64,000 nt of DNA, taken from Planotetraspora mira (lineage in GTDB: Bacteria > Actinomycetota > Actinomycetes > Streptosporangiales > Streptosporangiaceae). A program made the translations under genes and the position numbers. Within the stretch, counting starts at the first letter, position 1. The number at the start of each line of letters is the position of its first letter. Positions 33,565-42,163 of this stretch are shown in pieces. The notes beneath the pieces are model-generated. The model was given only the letters and a program-made list of their open reading frames with translations, did no database searches and was not told the DNA's origin. Location: contig NZ_BOOO01000013.1 of the NCBI RefSeq assembly GCF_016863275.1, forward strand, positions 1 through 64,000, written 5' to 3'.

Positions 33565-34700
33565 GCGAGGAAGCACACAGCCCGATGACGCTGCTCTACA
33601 CCGAGGTGGAGGAGGAGCTGCGGGCGGCCGTCCGCGGCCTGCTGTCCGGCCGGAGCTCGCCCTCGGCGGTGCTGGCCCACGTCGAGTCGGCGGCGTCGGA
33701 CGCCGCCGTGCCGTACGACCTGGAGGTGTGGAAGGCGCTCGGGCGGGACATCGGCGCGGCCGGGCTGCTGATCCCCGAGGACCTGGGCGGCGCCGGCGCG
33801 TCGGCGCGCGAGGCGGCCGTCGTCCTGGAGGAGCTGGGCCGTGCGGTGGCGCCCGTGCCGTATCTGAGCAGCGCCGTCCTCGCCACGCGCGCGCTGCTCG
33901 GCGCGCAGGACGAGGCCGCTCGGGATCTGCTCGGACGGCTGGCCTCGGGAGAGGTCACCGCCGCACTCGCGGTGTCGTTCGCGGCCTCGCCGTACACGCC
34001 GCCGCTCCCGGCGGTGACGCTCGGCGCGGACGGCACACTCACCGGCAGGGTGACCGGGGTGATCGGCGCGGAGGTGGCCGACGTCCTGATCGTCCCGGTC
34101 TCGGTGGAGGGGAGCGGCCCGGCGCTCTACGCGGTGGACGCGTCGGAGGCGAGGATCAAGACCGTGGCGTCCCTCGACCTGACCAGGCCCATCGCGACGG
34201 TGTCGTTCTCCGGGGCACGGGGGCGGCCCGTCGGGAGCGCCGCCGGCGTCGGGGACGCCCTGCTGCTGGCGGCGGGCCTGCTGGCGTCCGAGCAGCTCGG
34301 AGTGGCCGAGTGGTGCCTGACGACGACGGTGGCCTACGTCAAGGAGCGCAAGCAGTTCGCCAGGCCGGTCGGCTCGTTCCAGGCGATCAAGCACCGGCTG
34401 GCCGACCTGTGGCTGGAGATCGTCGGCGCCAGGGCCGCCGCCCGCAACGCCGCCGCCCTGCTGGGCGCCGGTGAGGACGCGCACGTCGCGGTCGCGGTCG
34501 CCCAGGCGCACTGCGGAGTGGCGGCCGTGCACGCCGCGGAGGAGTGCGTGCAGCTTCACGGCGGTATCGGGATGACCTGGGAGCATCCCGCGCATCTCTA
34601 CCTCAAGCGGGCGAAGGCCGACGAGATCGCACTGGGCACTCCCGGTGACCACCGCGAGGCCCTCGCCATGCTGGCCGACCTGCCGGGTCCGGTCAGCTGA
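33561..34700 (+). CDS. acyl-CoA dehydrogenase, alpha-type partner subunit
   Basis: Third acyl-CoA dehydrogenase-like protein, 379 residues. The N-terminal helical part (LYTEVEEELRAAVRGLLSG) and the C-terminal part (QFARPVGSFQAIKHRLADLW and LHGGIGMTWEHPAHLYLKR) are conserved, while the middle FAD/substrate block is weak and lacks the usual SEPxAGSD motif. Such partners occur in alpha2beta2 FadE complexes, with this chain probably giving half of the active site. The start overlaps the previous stop as ATGA. Its end overlaps the convergent TetR gene by 8 bp. Confidence 0.93.
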   Translation: MSEEAHSPMTLLYTEVEEELRAAVRGLLSGRSSPSAVLAHVESAASDAAVPYDLEVWKALGRDIGAAGLLIPEDLGGAGASAREAAVVLEELGRAVAPVPYLSSAVLATRALLGAQDEAARDLLGRLASGEVTAALAVSFAASPYTPPLPAVTLGADGTLTGRVTGVIGAEVADVLIVPVSVEGSGPALYAVDASEARIKTVASLDLTRPIATVSFSGARGRPVGSAAGVGDALLLAAGLLASEQLGVAEWCLTTTVAYVKERKQFARPVGSFQAIKHRLADLWLEIVGARAAARNAAALLGAGEDAHVAVAVAQAHCGVAAVHAAEECVQLHGGIGMTWEHPAHLYLKRAKADEIALGTPGDHREALAMLADLPGPVS

Positions 34701-35295
34701 CCGAGTGCCCGAGGGAGCCGAGCAGGAGGTCGGCGAAGTGCCTGCCGACCTCCTGGCCCGAGAGCGGGCCGTCGGGGTTGTACCACGTGCCGAGGTGGTG
34801 GACGGAGCCGAAGAAGAAGTCGACCACCATCTCGGCCGGGATGTCCTCGCGGAACACTCCGGCGCGCTGGCCCTCGGCGACCAGGTCGCGGAAGCGCTCG
34901 TGGTAGCGGCGGCGCTCGGCGCGGACGGTCTTGTACGTCTCGGGGGTGAGCTGGTGCATCGACCGGAAGAAGATCTTGGAGTCGTCGAGGTTCTCGACCG
35001 TGGTGACGACCACGTCCATCGCGGTGGCGTGCAGGCGCTCGGCGACCGGCCCCTCCGCGTCGGCGAACCGGGTCAGGCGCTCCATCTGAAGTCGGAGGAC
35101 ACGGCCGTAGATCTCGTGCAGGAGGTCATCTTTTGATCCGAAATAGTGGTACATGGCGCCCTTGGTGACGCCGGCGGCTGCGACGATCTCCTGGACGGAC
35201 GTGCTCTCGAAACCGCGTTCGGCGAACAGCCGGGTGGCCTCGGCGAGCAGGCGCCGGCGGACCGGCTCCTCCACGGTGACTGCGCTGCGCGCCAT
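34693..35295 (-). CDS. TetR-family regulator of the acyl-CoA operon
   Basis: A 200-residue TetR repressor with N-terminal LLAEATRLFAERGFESTSVQ and EIVAAAGVTKGAMYHYFGSK, one of the cleanest TetR HTH signatures in the window, and a C-terminal domain with VVDFFFGSVHHLGTWYNPDG as in fatty-acid-metabolism TetR proteins. Upstream of its start is an operator (35328-35343) almost identical to the one at 30147 before the phosphotransferase gene. It therefore probably senses an acyl-CoA and controls itself and the four-gene operon. Confidence 0.93.
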   Translation of the reverse strand: MARSAVTVEEPVRRRLLAEATRLFAERGFESTSVQEIVAAAGVTKGAMYHYFGSKDDLLHEIYGRVLRLQMERLTRFADAEGPVAERLHATAMDVVVTTVENLDDSKIFFRSMHQLTPETYKTVRAERRRYHERFRDLVAEGQRAGVFREDIPAEMVVDFFFGSVHHLGTWYNPDGPLSGQEVGRHFADLLLGSLGHSVS

Positions 35296-35327
35296 CGTGT
35301 CCTCCTCGTTGTCTGTACGGCACAGCG

Positions 35328-35343
35328 TACCGACTGGTCGGTC
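35328..35343. promoter_or_regulatory. TetR-type operator, copy 2
   Basis: TACCGACTGGTCGGTC contains the perfect arms ACCGAC / GTCGGT around TG. It lies 33 bp upstream of the TetR gene start and matches the copy at 30147-30162. Confidence 0.8.
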
Positions 35344-35476
35344 GACGTGCTGGGGACGGGGCCAATCCCCGGTTTCGGAGGCGGGAATGGGCTAATTTCC
35401 TATCCCGAGGAGAGCTGGGGTTCCTACTTGGGTATCCCTGAGACAGCCGCCTGCCTACCGTGGGGGAGTTTTCGCC

Positions 35477-36247
35477 ATGCCCAGTGGCTCGATCTACGTG
35501 CCTCAGGACGAGAAGTTCAAAGGAGCCTCGCCGCAGAACCTGTACGAGACCTTCTGGTTCGCCGGGCGCAAGAACCGGCTCCGCGTCCGCGCCGCCGTCG
35601 GGGTGGCCGGCTTCATCGCCGGCTACTACCTCGCCTTCCAGATGGGGCTGGACAATCCCTTCGCCGCCGGCGTGGTGTTCGCCGCCGCCGCGGCCCTGAT
35701 CGACCTCCTGATCGCCTGGCGCTCCCACGAGCGCACGGCCGTATGGCGGGGCAAGCGGCGCGGCGAGGTCAGGACCGGGAGGCTCCTGCGCCGAGGGCTG
35801 ACCCGGCACGGTTACCGCGTCATGAACGGCCGTGCCATACCGGGCGAGGCCTCGATCGACCACCTGGTCATCGGACCGGGAGGCGTGTGGATCGTGGACA
35901 ACGAGGCGTGGGAACCCGACACCCACATCGCCAAGTACGGCGAGCGCCTGTTCTTCGACGAGAAGTTCGGCACCTCGGTGGCCAAGGGGCTGATCGGCGC
36001 CGCCACGTCGATGGCGGGGCTGCTGAGCCGCGAGACCGGCATCCCGGTCACGATCACGCCTGTGCTCGCCATCCACGGCGGGAAGATCGACTCGCGCGGC
36101 GGGCTGCTCACGGGCGAGGGGCTGACGGTCTCCTATCCGCGCAAGGTGGCGCGCTGGATCCGGTCGGAACCGACCGCCGAGCTGACCGCCGAGCAGATCG
36201 AGTTGTTGTCGCGGACGGCCGCCCGCATCCTGCGCCGCATGATGTGA
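35477..36247 (+). CDS. NERD-domain membrane protein
   Basis: A 256-residue protein with two adjacent membrane spans (about 38-55 and 60-80) and a C-terminal nuclease-related domain (about 95-215; GEVRTGRLLRRGLTRHGYRV, IDHLVIGPGGVWIVDNEAW). In NERD domains the Asp of IDH and the Glu after VDN-type motifs are predicted metal ligands; here the second reads VDNEAW where VDTK or VDAK is more frequent, so catalysis is open. The ATG follows GGGGGAG by 8 nt. NERD proteins may process nucleic acid at the membrane (family inference only). Confidence 0.88.
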   Translation: MPSGSIYVPQDEKFKGASPQNLYETFWFAGRKNRLRVRAAVGVAGFIAGYYLAFQMGLDNPFAAGVVFAAAAALIDLLIAWRSHERTAVWRGKRRGEVRTGRLLRRGLTRHGYRVMNGRAIPGEASIDHLVIGPGGVWIVDNEAWEPDTHIAKYGERLFFDEKFGTSVAKGLIGAATSMAGLLSRETGIPVTITPVLAIHGGKIDSRGGLLTGEGLTVSYPRKVARWIRSEPTAELTAEQIELLSRTAARILRRMM

Positions 36248-36318
36248 TCCTCGGCCGGCTGGGAGATCGACGCGGGCGAAGGACGTCGATGTGACCAGGG
36301 GCCGACACCGGACATGGG

Positions 36319-36346
36319 CCGGATCGAGATGGGGATCTCGATCCGG
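36319..36346. terminator. bidirectional terminator hairpin
   Basis: A perfect 12-bp stem (ccggatcgagat with its complement) closes on a GGGG loop between the convergent NERD and VWA genes. Confidence 0.75.
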
Positions 36347-36362
36347 GAGCCGGCTCGAGGGT

Positions 36363-37790
36363 TCACTTCAGCGTCTCGATGAACTCGGCCAGTTGGGCGA
36401 CGTTCCGGCATTCGTGCATCGGGACGACCGAACCGTAGCCGGTGGCGACCGAGTCGCCGGTGTCCCACTGCGCCCGGGGCTCCGGGTTGAGCCAGTACGC
36501 GTGCCGGGCGCGGCCGGCCAGCCGCTTCAGCGTGTCCAGGGCGGGCGCCTGGTAGTTGGAGCGGGCGTCCCCGAGGATCAGCAGCGACGTCTTCGGGCCA
36601 ACGGCGTCCGCGTAACGCTCGGCGAACCTCTCGAAGACGTTGCCGTAGTTGGTGCGGCCGAACCGGGTGATGTCGGCTTCCTGCGCCATCCGGGAGATCG
36701 CGTCGATGACGTCGGTGCCGGGCGCGAACATCTTGGTGATCTCGTCGACCGTGTCCACGAACGCGAACGCGCGCACCTTGGTGAACTGCTCGCGCAGGGC
36801 GAAGGTGAGCAGCAGCGTGAAGTGGGAGAACGTGGAGACGGAGTCACTGGCGTCGCACAACACCACGAGCTCCGGCTTGTGCGGGCGCTTGGGCCGCAGC
36901 CGCGTGCTGAGCGGGACTCCACCCGTCGACAACGAGGCCCTGACCGTGCGCCGGAAGTCGAGCCGCCCGCGGCGGCCGAGCCGGTTCCTGATCGTGAGCC
37001 GGGTCGCGAGCCGGCGGGCCAGCGGGTAGACCTCACGGCGGAGTTGTGCCAGCTCGGCCTTCGTCACGCGCAGGAAGTCGATCCTGTCGATCGGCGGCTT
37101 GACCGTCGAACGGGCGATCTTCTCGATGCCCGACTCTTCGGCGATCCTCCGCCGGACGTCGGTGGCCACTTCTTCCTGGAATCTAGCGATATTTCGGCTT
37201 ATCTGCTGGCGGGCGATCTTCTCGGGGAGGCCGCCGCGTTCCGTCAGCATCCGGCCGAGCAGGCGGGCCGTCAGCGTCTCGGGGGACAGCGCGCGCATGA
37301 CGGCGAAGGAGAACCACGACTGGCGTCCCGCCGCCGCCTGAACCCGGCCGAACCGCTCCACCATCGCACGGGCGAACTCCCGGAACGCGGGGTCGTCGGG
37401 ATCGTCCATCAGCAGGTCGGCGAGCCGGTCGCGTAACTCGGGGATCTCGGCGTGCTCCAGGTCGACGGCGTGGTCCCGCCAGTCGCCCGTGTCGGGATCC
37501 GTGTCCGCATCCGGGTCCGCGCCCGGGCCGTCCGAGACCACGGGCGGGAACCACAGGTCGAACAGCACGTCGAAGCCGGGACGGTACGACGGGCGCTTGA
37601 CCAGCGTCGCCGCGTACGCCTCGCGGAGCGTGTTCCGGTCGGCCAGGTCGATCACGGTGAGGGCGCCGGCCGCGTCGAGCCCTTCGGCGAGCGAGACGGG
37701 CAGCCCCGCCTCGCGCAGCGCCTGGACGAAGCCGAGATGCCGGTCGACCAGCGACTCCCGTGTCATGGCCGTTTTCATGCCCGTATTCAT
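36363..37790 (-). CDS. VWA-domain CoxE-like protein
   Basis: A 475-residue protein with a C-terminal von Willebrand A domain carrying the metal-ion site DASDSVS in LVVLCDASDSVSTFSHFTL, and a helical N-terminal part, the CoxE-like layout. It pairs with the MoxR ATPase upstream through an ATGA overlap (start at 37790; further ATGs at 37778 and 37766 are less likely). MoxR/VWA pairs work as chaperone-like complexes that insert metal or activate partner enzymes (family knowledge). No carbon-monoxide dehydrogenase genes are in the window, so the client is unknown. Confidence 0.9.
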   Translation of the reverse strand: MNTGMKTAMTRESLVDRHLGFVQALREAGLPVSLAEGLDAAGALTVIDLADRNTLREAYAATLVKRPSYRPGFDVLFDLWFPPVVSDGPGADPDADTDPDTGDWRDHAVDLEHAEIPELRDRLADLLMDDPDDPAFREFARAMVERFGRVQAAAGRQSWFSFAVMRALSPETLTARLLGRMLTERGGLPEKIARQQISRNIARFQEEVATDVRRRIAEESGIEKIARSTVKPPIDRIDFLRVTKAELAQLRREVYPLARRLATRLTIRNRLGRRGRLDFRRTVRASLSTGGVPLSTRLRPKRPHKPELVVLCDASDSVSTFSHFTLLLTFALREQFTKVRAFAFVDTVDEITKMFAPGTDVIDAISRMAQEADITRFGRTNYGNVFERFAERYADAVGPKTSLLILGDARSNYQAPALDTLKRLAGRARHAYWLNPEPRAQWDTGDSVATGYGSVVPMHECRNVAQLAEFIETLK

Positions 37791-38635
37791 GACCGAGCCG
37801 GCAGGCCGAGCTCCTTGGCAGCTCTGGCCTGGTCGGAGTTGTGCTTGAGCACCACGCCGAGCGTCTGTCCGATGACCGTCTCGTCGAGTTCCGTACGGCC
37901 CAGCGCGAGCAGGGTACGGGCCCAGTCGATCGTCTCGGCGATCGACGGCGACTTCTTCAGCTCCAGGACGCGCAGCGCGGCGACCGTACGCGCGAGTTGT
38001 TCGGCGATGCTCGCGGGAAGGCCGGGCACCTGGGCCAGCACGATGTCGCGCTCGCGCTCGGGGGTGGGGTAGTCGAGGTGGAGGTAGAGGCAGCGCCGCT
38101 TGAGCGCCTCCGACAGTTCGCGCGTCGCGTTCGAGGTGAGCACGACGTACGGCGTGCGCGCAGCGACGATCGTGCCGAGCTCGGGGATCGTGATCTGGTA
38201 GTCGGACAGGATCTCCAGCAGGAGTCCCTCGACCTCGACGTCGGCCTTGTCGGTCTCGTCGATGAGCAGCACCGTCGGCTCGTCGCTCCTGATCGCCTTC
38301 AGCAGGGGGCGTTCGAGGAGGAACTCCTCGGAGAAGATGTCGTCCCAGGCGTCGTCGTCGGCCTGGATGCGCAGGAGTTGCTTCTTGTAGTTCCACTCGT
38401 AGAGCGCCCGCGCCTCGTCGAGGCCCTCGTAGCACTGCAGCCTGATCAACCGGGCGCCCGTGGCCGCCGCGACGGCCTTGGCGAGCTGGGTCTTCCCGAC
38501 CCCGGCCGGTCCCTCGGTCAGCAACGGCTTGCCGAGCGCTCCGGCCAGGAAGACCGATGTCGTGATGCCGTCGTCGGCAAGGTAGTCCACGGCCGCAAGC
38601 CGTTCCCGGACCTCGTCAGGCGAGGCGAACCACAT
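37787..38635 (-). CDS. MoxR-type AAA ATPase (CoxD-like)
   Basis: A 282-residue AAA+ ATPase. Walker A is GPAGVGKTQLAKAVAAATGA, Walker B VLLIDETDKADVEVEG, sensor 1 VVLTSNATRELSEALKRRC, and the lid contains DYPTPERERDIV. The length fits the MoxR family. It is the first gene of the two-gene operon with the VWA protein, and tRNA-Lys lies upstream in the opposite direction. Its role is ATP-driven remodelling of an unknown partner. Confidence 0.93.
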   Translation of the reverse strand: MWFASPDEVRERLAAVDYLADDGITTSVFLAGALGKPLLTEGPAGVGKTQLAKAVAAATGARLIRLQCYEGLDEARALYEWNYKKQLLRIQADDDAWDDIFSEEFLLERPLLKAIRSDEPTVLLIDETDKADVEVEGLLLEILSDYQITIPELGTIVAARTPYVVLTSNATRELSEALKRRCLYLHLDYPTPERERDIVLAQVPGLPASIAEQLARTVAALRVLELKKSPSIAETIDWARTLLALGRTELDETVIGQTLGVVLKHNSDQARAAKELGLPARS

Positions 38636-38720
38636 CTGTGCTCCCAGCGTCGACCGAATGTTGTTCTAGCGTAGCCCGGTTTTGAGTGGTCTGGGCATTG
38701 CGATAATCTCTAAGAGCTCT

Positions 38721-38794
38721 GCGCCGCTAGCTCAGTTGGTTAGAGCAGCTGACTCTTAATCAGCGGGTCCGGGGTTCGAGTCCCTGGCGGCGCA
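38721..38794 (+). tRNA. tRNA-Lys (CTT)
   Basis: A 74-nt cloverleaf. The acceptor arms gcgccgc / gcggcgc pair fully, the anticodon stem gctga / tcagc encloses CTT at 38755-38757, and the T arm is cggggttcgagtccctg. CCA is not encoded. A terminator follows directly. Confidence 0.97.
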
Positions 38795-38802
38795 CTTCTC
38801 TG

Positions 38803-38833
38803 AAACCCAGGTCGATACAGCCGACCTGGGTTT
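38803..38833 (+). terminator. tRNA-Lys terminator
   Basis: A 12-bp stem (aaacccaggtcg with its complement) with a 7-nt loop, followed by a T-rich stretch, is a classical intrinsic terminator nine bases after the tRNA. Confidence 0.9.
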
Positions 38834-39033
38834 TCCGTTTTTCACCCGGTCGTGGAGTCGCGGTCACGTCCCGGGAGTCGTCGTCGGTCTCATCAGCACC
38901 CATGGACGAATCGGTGAATCTCTGTTGTGATCCACTTGGCCGTCCGCACGATGCGGCGGGCACGATCGACGAGAGAGCCCGGACCCCCCGTGATTCGATC
39001 AGGCACCACCGGCCGTGAAGATTCGATCCTCTG

Positions 39034-40005
39034 ATGTCCCGTGGCCGGGCCCCGGGCCCGCGATCGCCTGACACACGGGCCGTTCCGCTCGATCCTCGAT
39101 GGTTCGCCCTGACGGGTGCGTCCACTGAGGTGGCCCATGTCCACAGGTCTCTGGACGTGCAGGCCGCGGCCGATGCCTCCGTGACCGCGGTCGAGCTGAT
39201 CGGCAGGCTGCGGGAGTGGACCACCCGGCTCGGCCGCCCTTTCGACCCCGCCATGGTGCCGCTGTGCTCTCTGACGGCGGCCAACTGCACTCCCTGGCTG
39301 TCCGCGTCCGCCTGCTACCCGGTCGCCCAGACGGCGGCCTGGCTGCTGGCCCTCGACGCCTGGTCCGACGGGCCCGGCTCCGACGGCTCGCTCGTGGACG
39401 CCGGGATCACGCGCTGCCTGGAGGTCGTCGACGGCGGCGCACCCACGTCCGGCGATCCGCTGCAGGTCTCCCTGGCCGAGATCCGCGACCAGGTCCACGC
39501 GGGGCCGTCAGGCGAGGCGGTGCACGACCGGTGGCGGCAGGCCGTCACCGAGTCGCTGCTGGGCACGGCGTTCGAACGTCACGCCGCGGACGACGTCGCG
39601 CGGGGGGCGGAACCGCCGCCCCTGGCCGAGTATCTGCGGCACGCCACCGGCAGCATCGGCCTGGCCATGATGGTCACGGCGGCGTGGTCGGCGATGGACG
39701 ATCCGGCCCTGCCCGACCGGCTCCCGGAGCTGCGCGGCCCCCTCGACGACGCCTCGATGGCCGTCCGGCTGGCCAACGACCTGCGCGGTCACGCCCGGGA
39801 GCAGGCCGAAGGGACGATCGACGCGCTCGCCTTGGGCCTCGCTCCGCAGGACCTCGCCGCATCGCTGGCCGAGCATCTGAACCGCTGCCGCCGGCGGCTC
39901 CGGCCGCTGGCGGGGATCGTCCCCGGACCGGTCGCGGCCCTGGAACGCCATCTGATCTGGAGCGTCCGCATGTACCAGCGATTCGAGGCCGGCCACACCG
40001 GCTGA
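39034..40005 (+). CDS. class I terpene synthase-like protein
   Basis: A 323-residue all-helical protein. The metal-binding NSE-type motif is readable as NDLRGHARE (Asn248, Glu256), with Gly252 in place of the usual Ser/Thr. The first acidic motif is weak: Asp108 and Asp112 in LDAWSD instead of DDxxD. The gene is directly followed, after 34 bp, by a class II cyclase gene. The pair would turn GGPP into a cyclic diterpene in two steps, the class I enzyme acting second. No GGPP synthase is adjacent. The start is uncertain since no clear Shine-Dalgarno precedes ATG 39034; a later GTG near 39130 is possible. Confidence 0.7.
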   Translation: MSRGRAPGPRSPDTRAVPLDPRWFALTGASTEVAHVHRSLDVQAAADASVTAVELIGRLREWTTRLGRPFDPAMVPLCSLTAANCTPWLSASACYPVAQTAAWLLALDAWSDGPGSDGSLVDAGITRCLEVVDGGAPTSGDPLQVSLAEIRDQVHAGPSGEAVHDRWRQAVTESLLGTAFERHAADDVARGAEPPPLAEYLRHATGSIGLAMMVTAAWSAMDDPALPDRLPELRGPLDDASMAVRLANDLRGHAREQAEGTIDALALGLAPQDLAASLAEHLNRCRRRLRPLAGIVPGPVAALERHLIWSVRMYQRFEAGHTG

Positions 40006-40039
40006 GCGCTGTCCCGCACCTTTCAGACTGGGGAAACAC

Positions 40040-41623
40040 GTGACAGACACCGCCACCTCCTCGCCTGCCGGAACCCCGCTCCCGTCATCCGCCGCCGAGG
40101 TGCTGGCCGGGCTGACCGCCCGCCCGCTGGGCGAGACCTCTCCCTCGATCTACGACACCGGCCGGGTGAACACCCTGGCCCCCTGGCTGCCGAACGCCGG
40201 AGGACGACTGCGTTTCCTGATGTCGGCCCAGAAAGCCGACGGAACCTGGGGCGGCCCGGACGGTTATGCCGTGATCCCGACGCTGAGCGCCGTCGAGGCG
40301 TTGCTGAACGCCGGATGCCGGGAAGACGTCTCCGCCGCCGAGCAGGGGCGGCTCGCCGGGGCCGCCCACCGCGGCCTGTCCGCCCTGTGGTCCCTGCTCC
40401 ACCGGAACGACCCCGCGCGCCTTCCCGACACGGTGGCTGCGGAGCTCATCGCACCCGCGCTGACCGCGGAGGTGAACGCCCATCTCGACCGCCTCGCGTC
40501 CAGCCCGGTCTCCGGCCTGGACGCCTGGAGTGGCGGCGCCCGGCTGGAGCGGCCGCCGGGCTCGGCCCCGCAGTCGCTGGCCAAAGCCCGCGAGCACCTG
40601 CGCGTCAGTGGAAACGCGCCCGTGAAGCTCTGGCACTCCCTGGAGGTCATGGGCGACCTGGCCCGCGCCGCGAGATCGGTCGTACCGGCAGGAGGCGCCG
40701 TCTCCTGTTCACCGGCCGCCACCGCCGCGTGGCTGGGCAGCCCGCCGATGGACGAACCGGCCTCGATCGCCTACCTGGAGTCGGCCGGCGCCGATCACGG
40801 CGGGGCGCTGCCGGGGATCTTCCCGCTGTACGGCTTCGAGCGGATCTGGGTCATCGCGACCCTGCTGGGAGCGGGCCTCGACGTCAGCGTCTCCGGCTCA
40901 CTCGTCACCCAACTGGAAACCACACTGGACGCCGGTGCGATGGGCGGAGCGCCGGGGCTTCCGCCCGACGCCGACACCACGAGTGCGGCGCTGGCCACGC
41001 TGGCGCGGCTCGGTCGCCCGCGTGATCCGGCCCGCCTGTGGGAGTTCGAGTTGGATGACCACTTCTGCTGCTGGGTCGGGGAGCGGACACCGTCGCCCAC
41101 CGCCAACGCCCACGTCCTGGAGGCGTTCGCCGAACACGTCGCCCGCGCCTCCGGCGACACCGGCCGACACCGCGCCGCCATCGTCAAGATCGTCCGATGG
41201 CTCGCCGACGCCCAACGGCGGGACGGCTCTTGGACGGACAAATGGCACGCGTCCGCCTACTACGCGACCGCCCACTGCGCGCTGGCGCTGGACCTGGTGG
41301 ACCGCGACGACGTGGTGCGCAGAGCCGTCGAGTGGACCCTCGCCACCCAGAACGCGGACGGCTCGTGGGGACGATGGGGCGGCACCAGTGAGGAGACCGC
41401 CTACGCCATCCACATCCTGCTCCGCACCCGCCCAGGCCGGGCCGACCCGCGGACCCGGCGGGCCGCCGCCCGCGGCCACGCGTTCATGCGGGCCGAGGAC
41501 CCCGAACGGCACCCCGCCCTGTGGCAGGACAAGGAACTGTACGCACCGTTGGCCATCTGCCGCGCCGTACGGCTGGCCGCCCTGCACATCGCGCAGGCCG
41601 CCGGTCTCCCCAGTGGGGAATAG
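40040..41623 (+). CDS. class II diterpene cyclase (DxDTT type)
   Basis: A 527-residue cyclase of the prenyltransferase/squalene-cyclase repeat family. The general-acid motif is DADTT at 310-314 in LPPDADTTSAALATLARLG, the variant DxDTT known from the mycobacterial halimadienyl-diphosphate synthase and some copalyl-diphosphate synthases. QW-like repeats are seen as QKADGTWGG (64-72), RRDGSWTDKW and QNADGSWGRWGG. There is no signal peptide. It should cyclise GGPP by protonation and leave the diphosphate for the class I partner upstream. The GTG at 40040 follows GGGGAAA. The product cannot be predicted. Confidence 0.88.
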   Translation: MTDTATSSPAGTPLPSSAAEVLAGLTARPLGETSPSIYDTGRVNTLAPWLPNAGGRLRFLMSAQKADGTWGGPDGYAVIPTLSAVEALLNAGCREDVSAAEQGRLAGAAHRGLSALWSLLHRNDPARLPDTVAAELIAPALTAEVNAHLDRLASSPVSGLDAWSGGARLERPPGSAPQSLAKAREHLRVSGNAPVKLWHSLEVMGDLARAARSVVPAGGAVSCSPAATAAWLGSPPMDEPASIAYLESAGADHGGALPGIFPLYGFERIWVIATLLGAGLDVSVSGSLVTQLETTLDAGAMGGAPGLPPDADTTSAALATLARLGRPRDPARLWEFELDDHFCCWVGERTPSPTANAHVLEAFAEHVARASGDTGRHRAAIVKIVRWLADAQRRDGSWTDKWHASAYYATAHCALALDLVDRDDVVRRAVEWTLATQNADGSWGRWGGTSEETAYAIHILLRTRPGRADPRTRRAAARGHAFMRAEDPERHPALWQDKELYAPLAICRAVRLAALHIAQAAGLPSGE

Positions 41624-41637
41624 GTCGTGCGTGGGCC

Positions 41638-42048
41638 CTACGGCTCCCGGGATCCGTCGTAGGCGTCGCGCGCCTCGAAGACGTCGTCCAGCCTGGACTC
41701 GACCCACCGGGTCAGCGTCCATACCTGCTCGGCGACCTCGTGGCCCATGGGAGTCAAGGAGTAGTCGACGCGCGGCGGGATGACGGGCTTGGCGTCGCGG
41801 TGGAGGAAACCGTCGCGTTCCAGGGTCTGCAGGGTCTGCGCGAGCATCTTCTCGCTCACGCCCCCGACCTCGCGGCGCAGCTCGCTGAAGCGGTACGAGC
41901 GCTCGCGCAGCGCCGCCAGGACCAGCACGCCCCAGCGGCTGGTGACGTGTTCGAGCACGACCCGCGAGGGGCACCCCGCGCGATTGACGTTCGGCGGGGG
42001 TGCGAGTGTCCCGGTCGCCACAGCTCCAGCCTTGTCACTTACACCCAT
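41638..42048 (-). CDS. HxlR-family transcriptional regulator
   Basis: A 136-residue winged-helix regulator of the HxlR/YodB group. The core reads SRWGVLVLAALRERSYRFSE, VGGVSEKMLAQTLQTLERDG and PRVDYSLTPMGHE. A single cysteine (Cys26, NRAGCPSRV) sits before the DNA-binding domain where redox- or quinone-sensing HxlR proteins have theirs. It is divergent from an NmrA/quinone-reductase-like gene with an inverted repeat in between, the typical arrangement for electrophile-sensing pairs. Confidence 0.92.
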   Translation of the reverse strand: MGVSDKAGAVATGTLAPPPNVNRAGCPSRVVLEHVTSRWGVLVLAALRERSYRFSELRREVGGVSEKMLAQTLQTLERDGFLHRDAKPVIPPRVDYSLTPMGHEVAEQVWTLTRWVESRLDDVFEARDAYDGSREP

Positions 42049-42051
42049 ACC

Positions 42052-42076
42052 AGTACCTTACTTGAAGGTGGGTACT
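42052..42076. promoter_or_regulatory. HxlR-type operator candidate
   Basis: AGTACC (42052-42057) and GGTACT (42071-42076) form an inverted repeat over 25 bp, with a second inner dyad CCTT / AAGG. It starts four bases before the hxlR-type start codon and lies 88 bp before the NmrA-like gene. Confidence 0.65.
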
Positions 42077-42163
42077 TACGGCCATGCCGGTACCGCTCGT
42101 ATGGTGAGCTCCGAGCGCGCGACCTGCACTCATGGCGCACACCTAACGGGGAGAAGTACTTCA

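Noticed and set aside
38721-38794. tRNA-Lys as attachment site of a mobile element
   Set aside because: No integrase is adjacent and no copy of the tRNA 3' end was noticed nearby; the integrase remnants are linked to drrB repeats 7 kb away.
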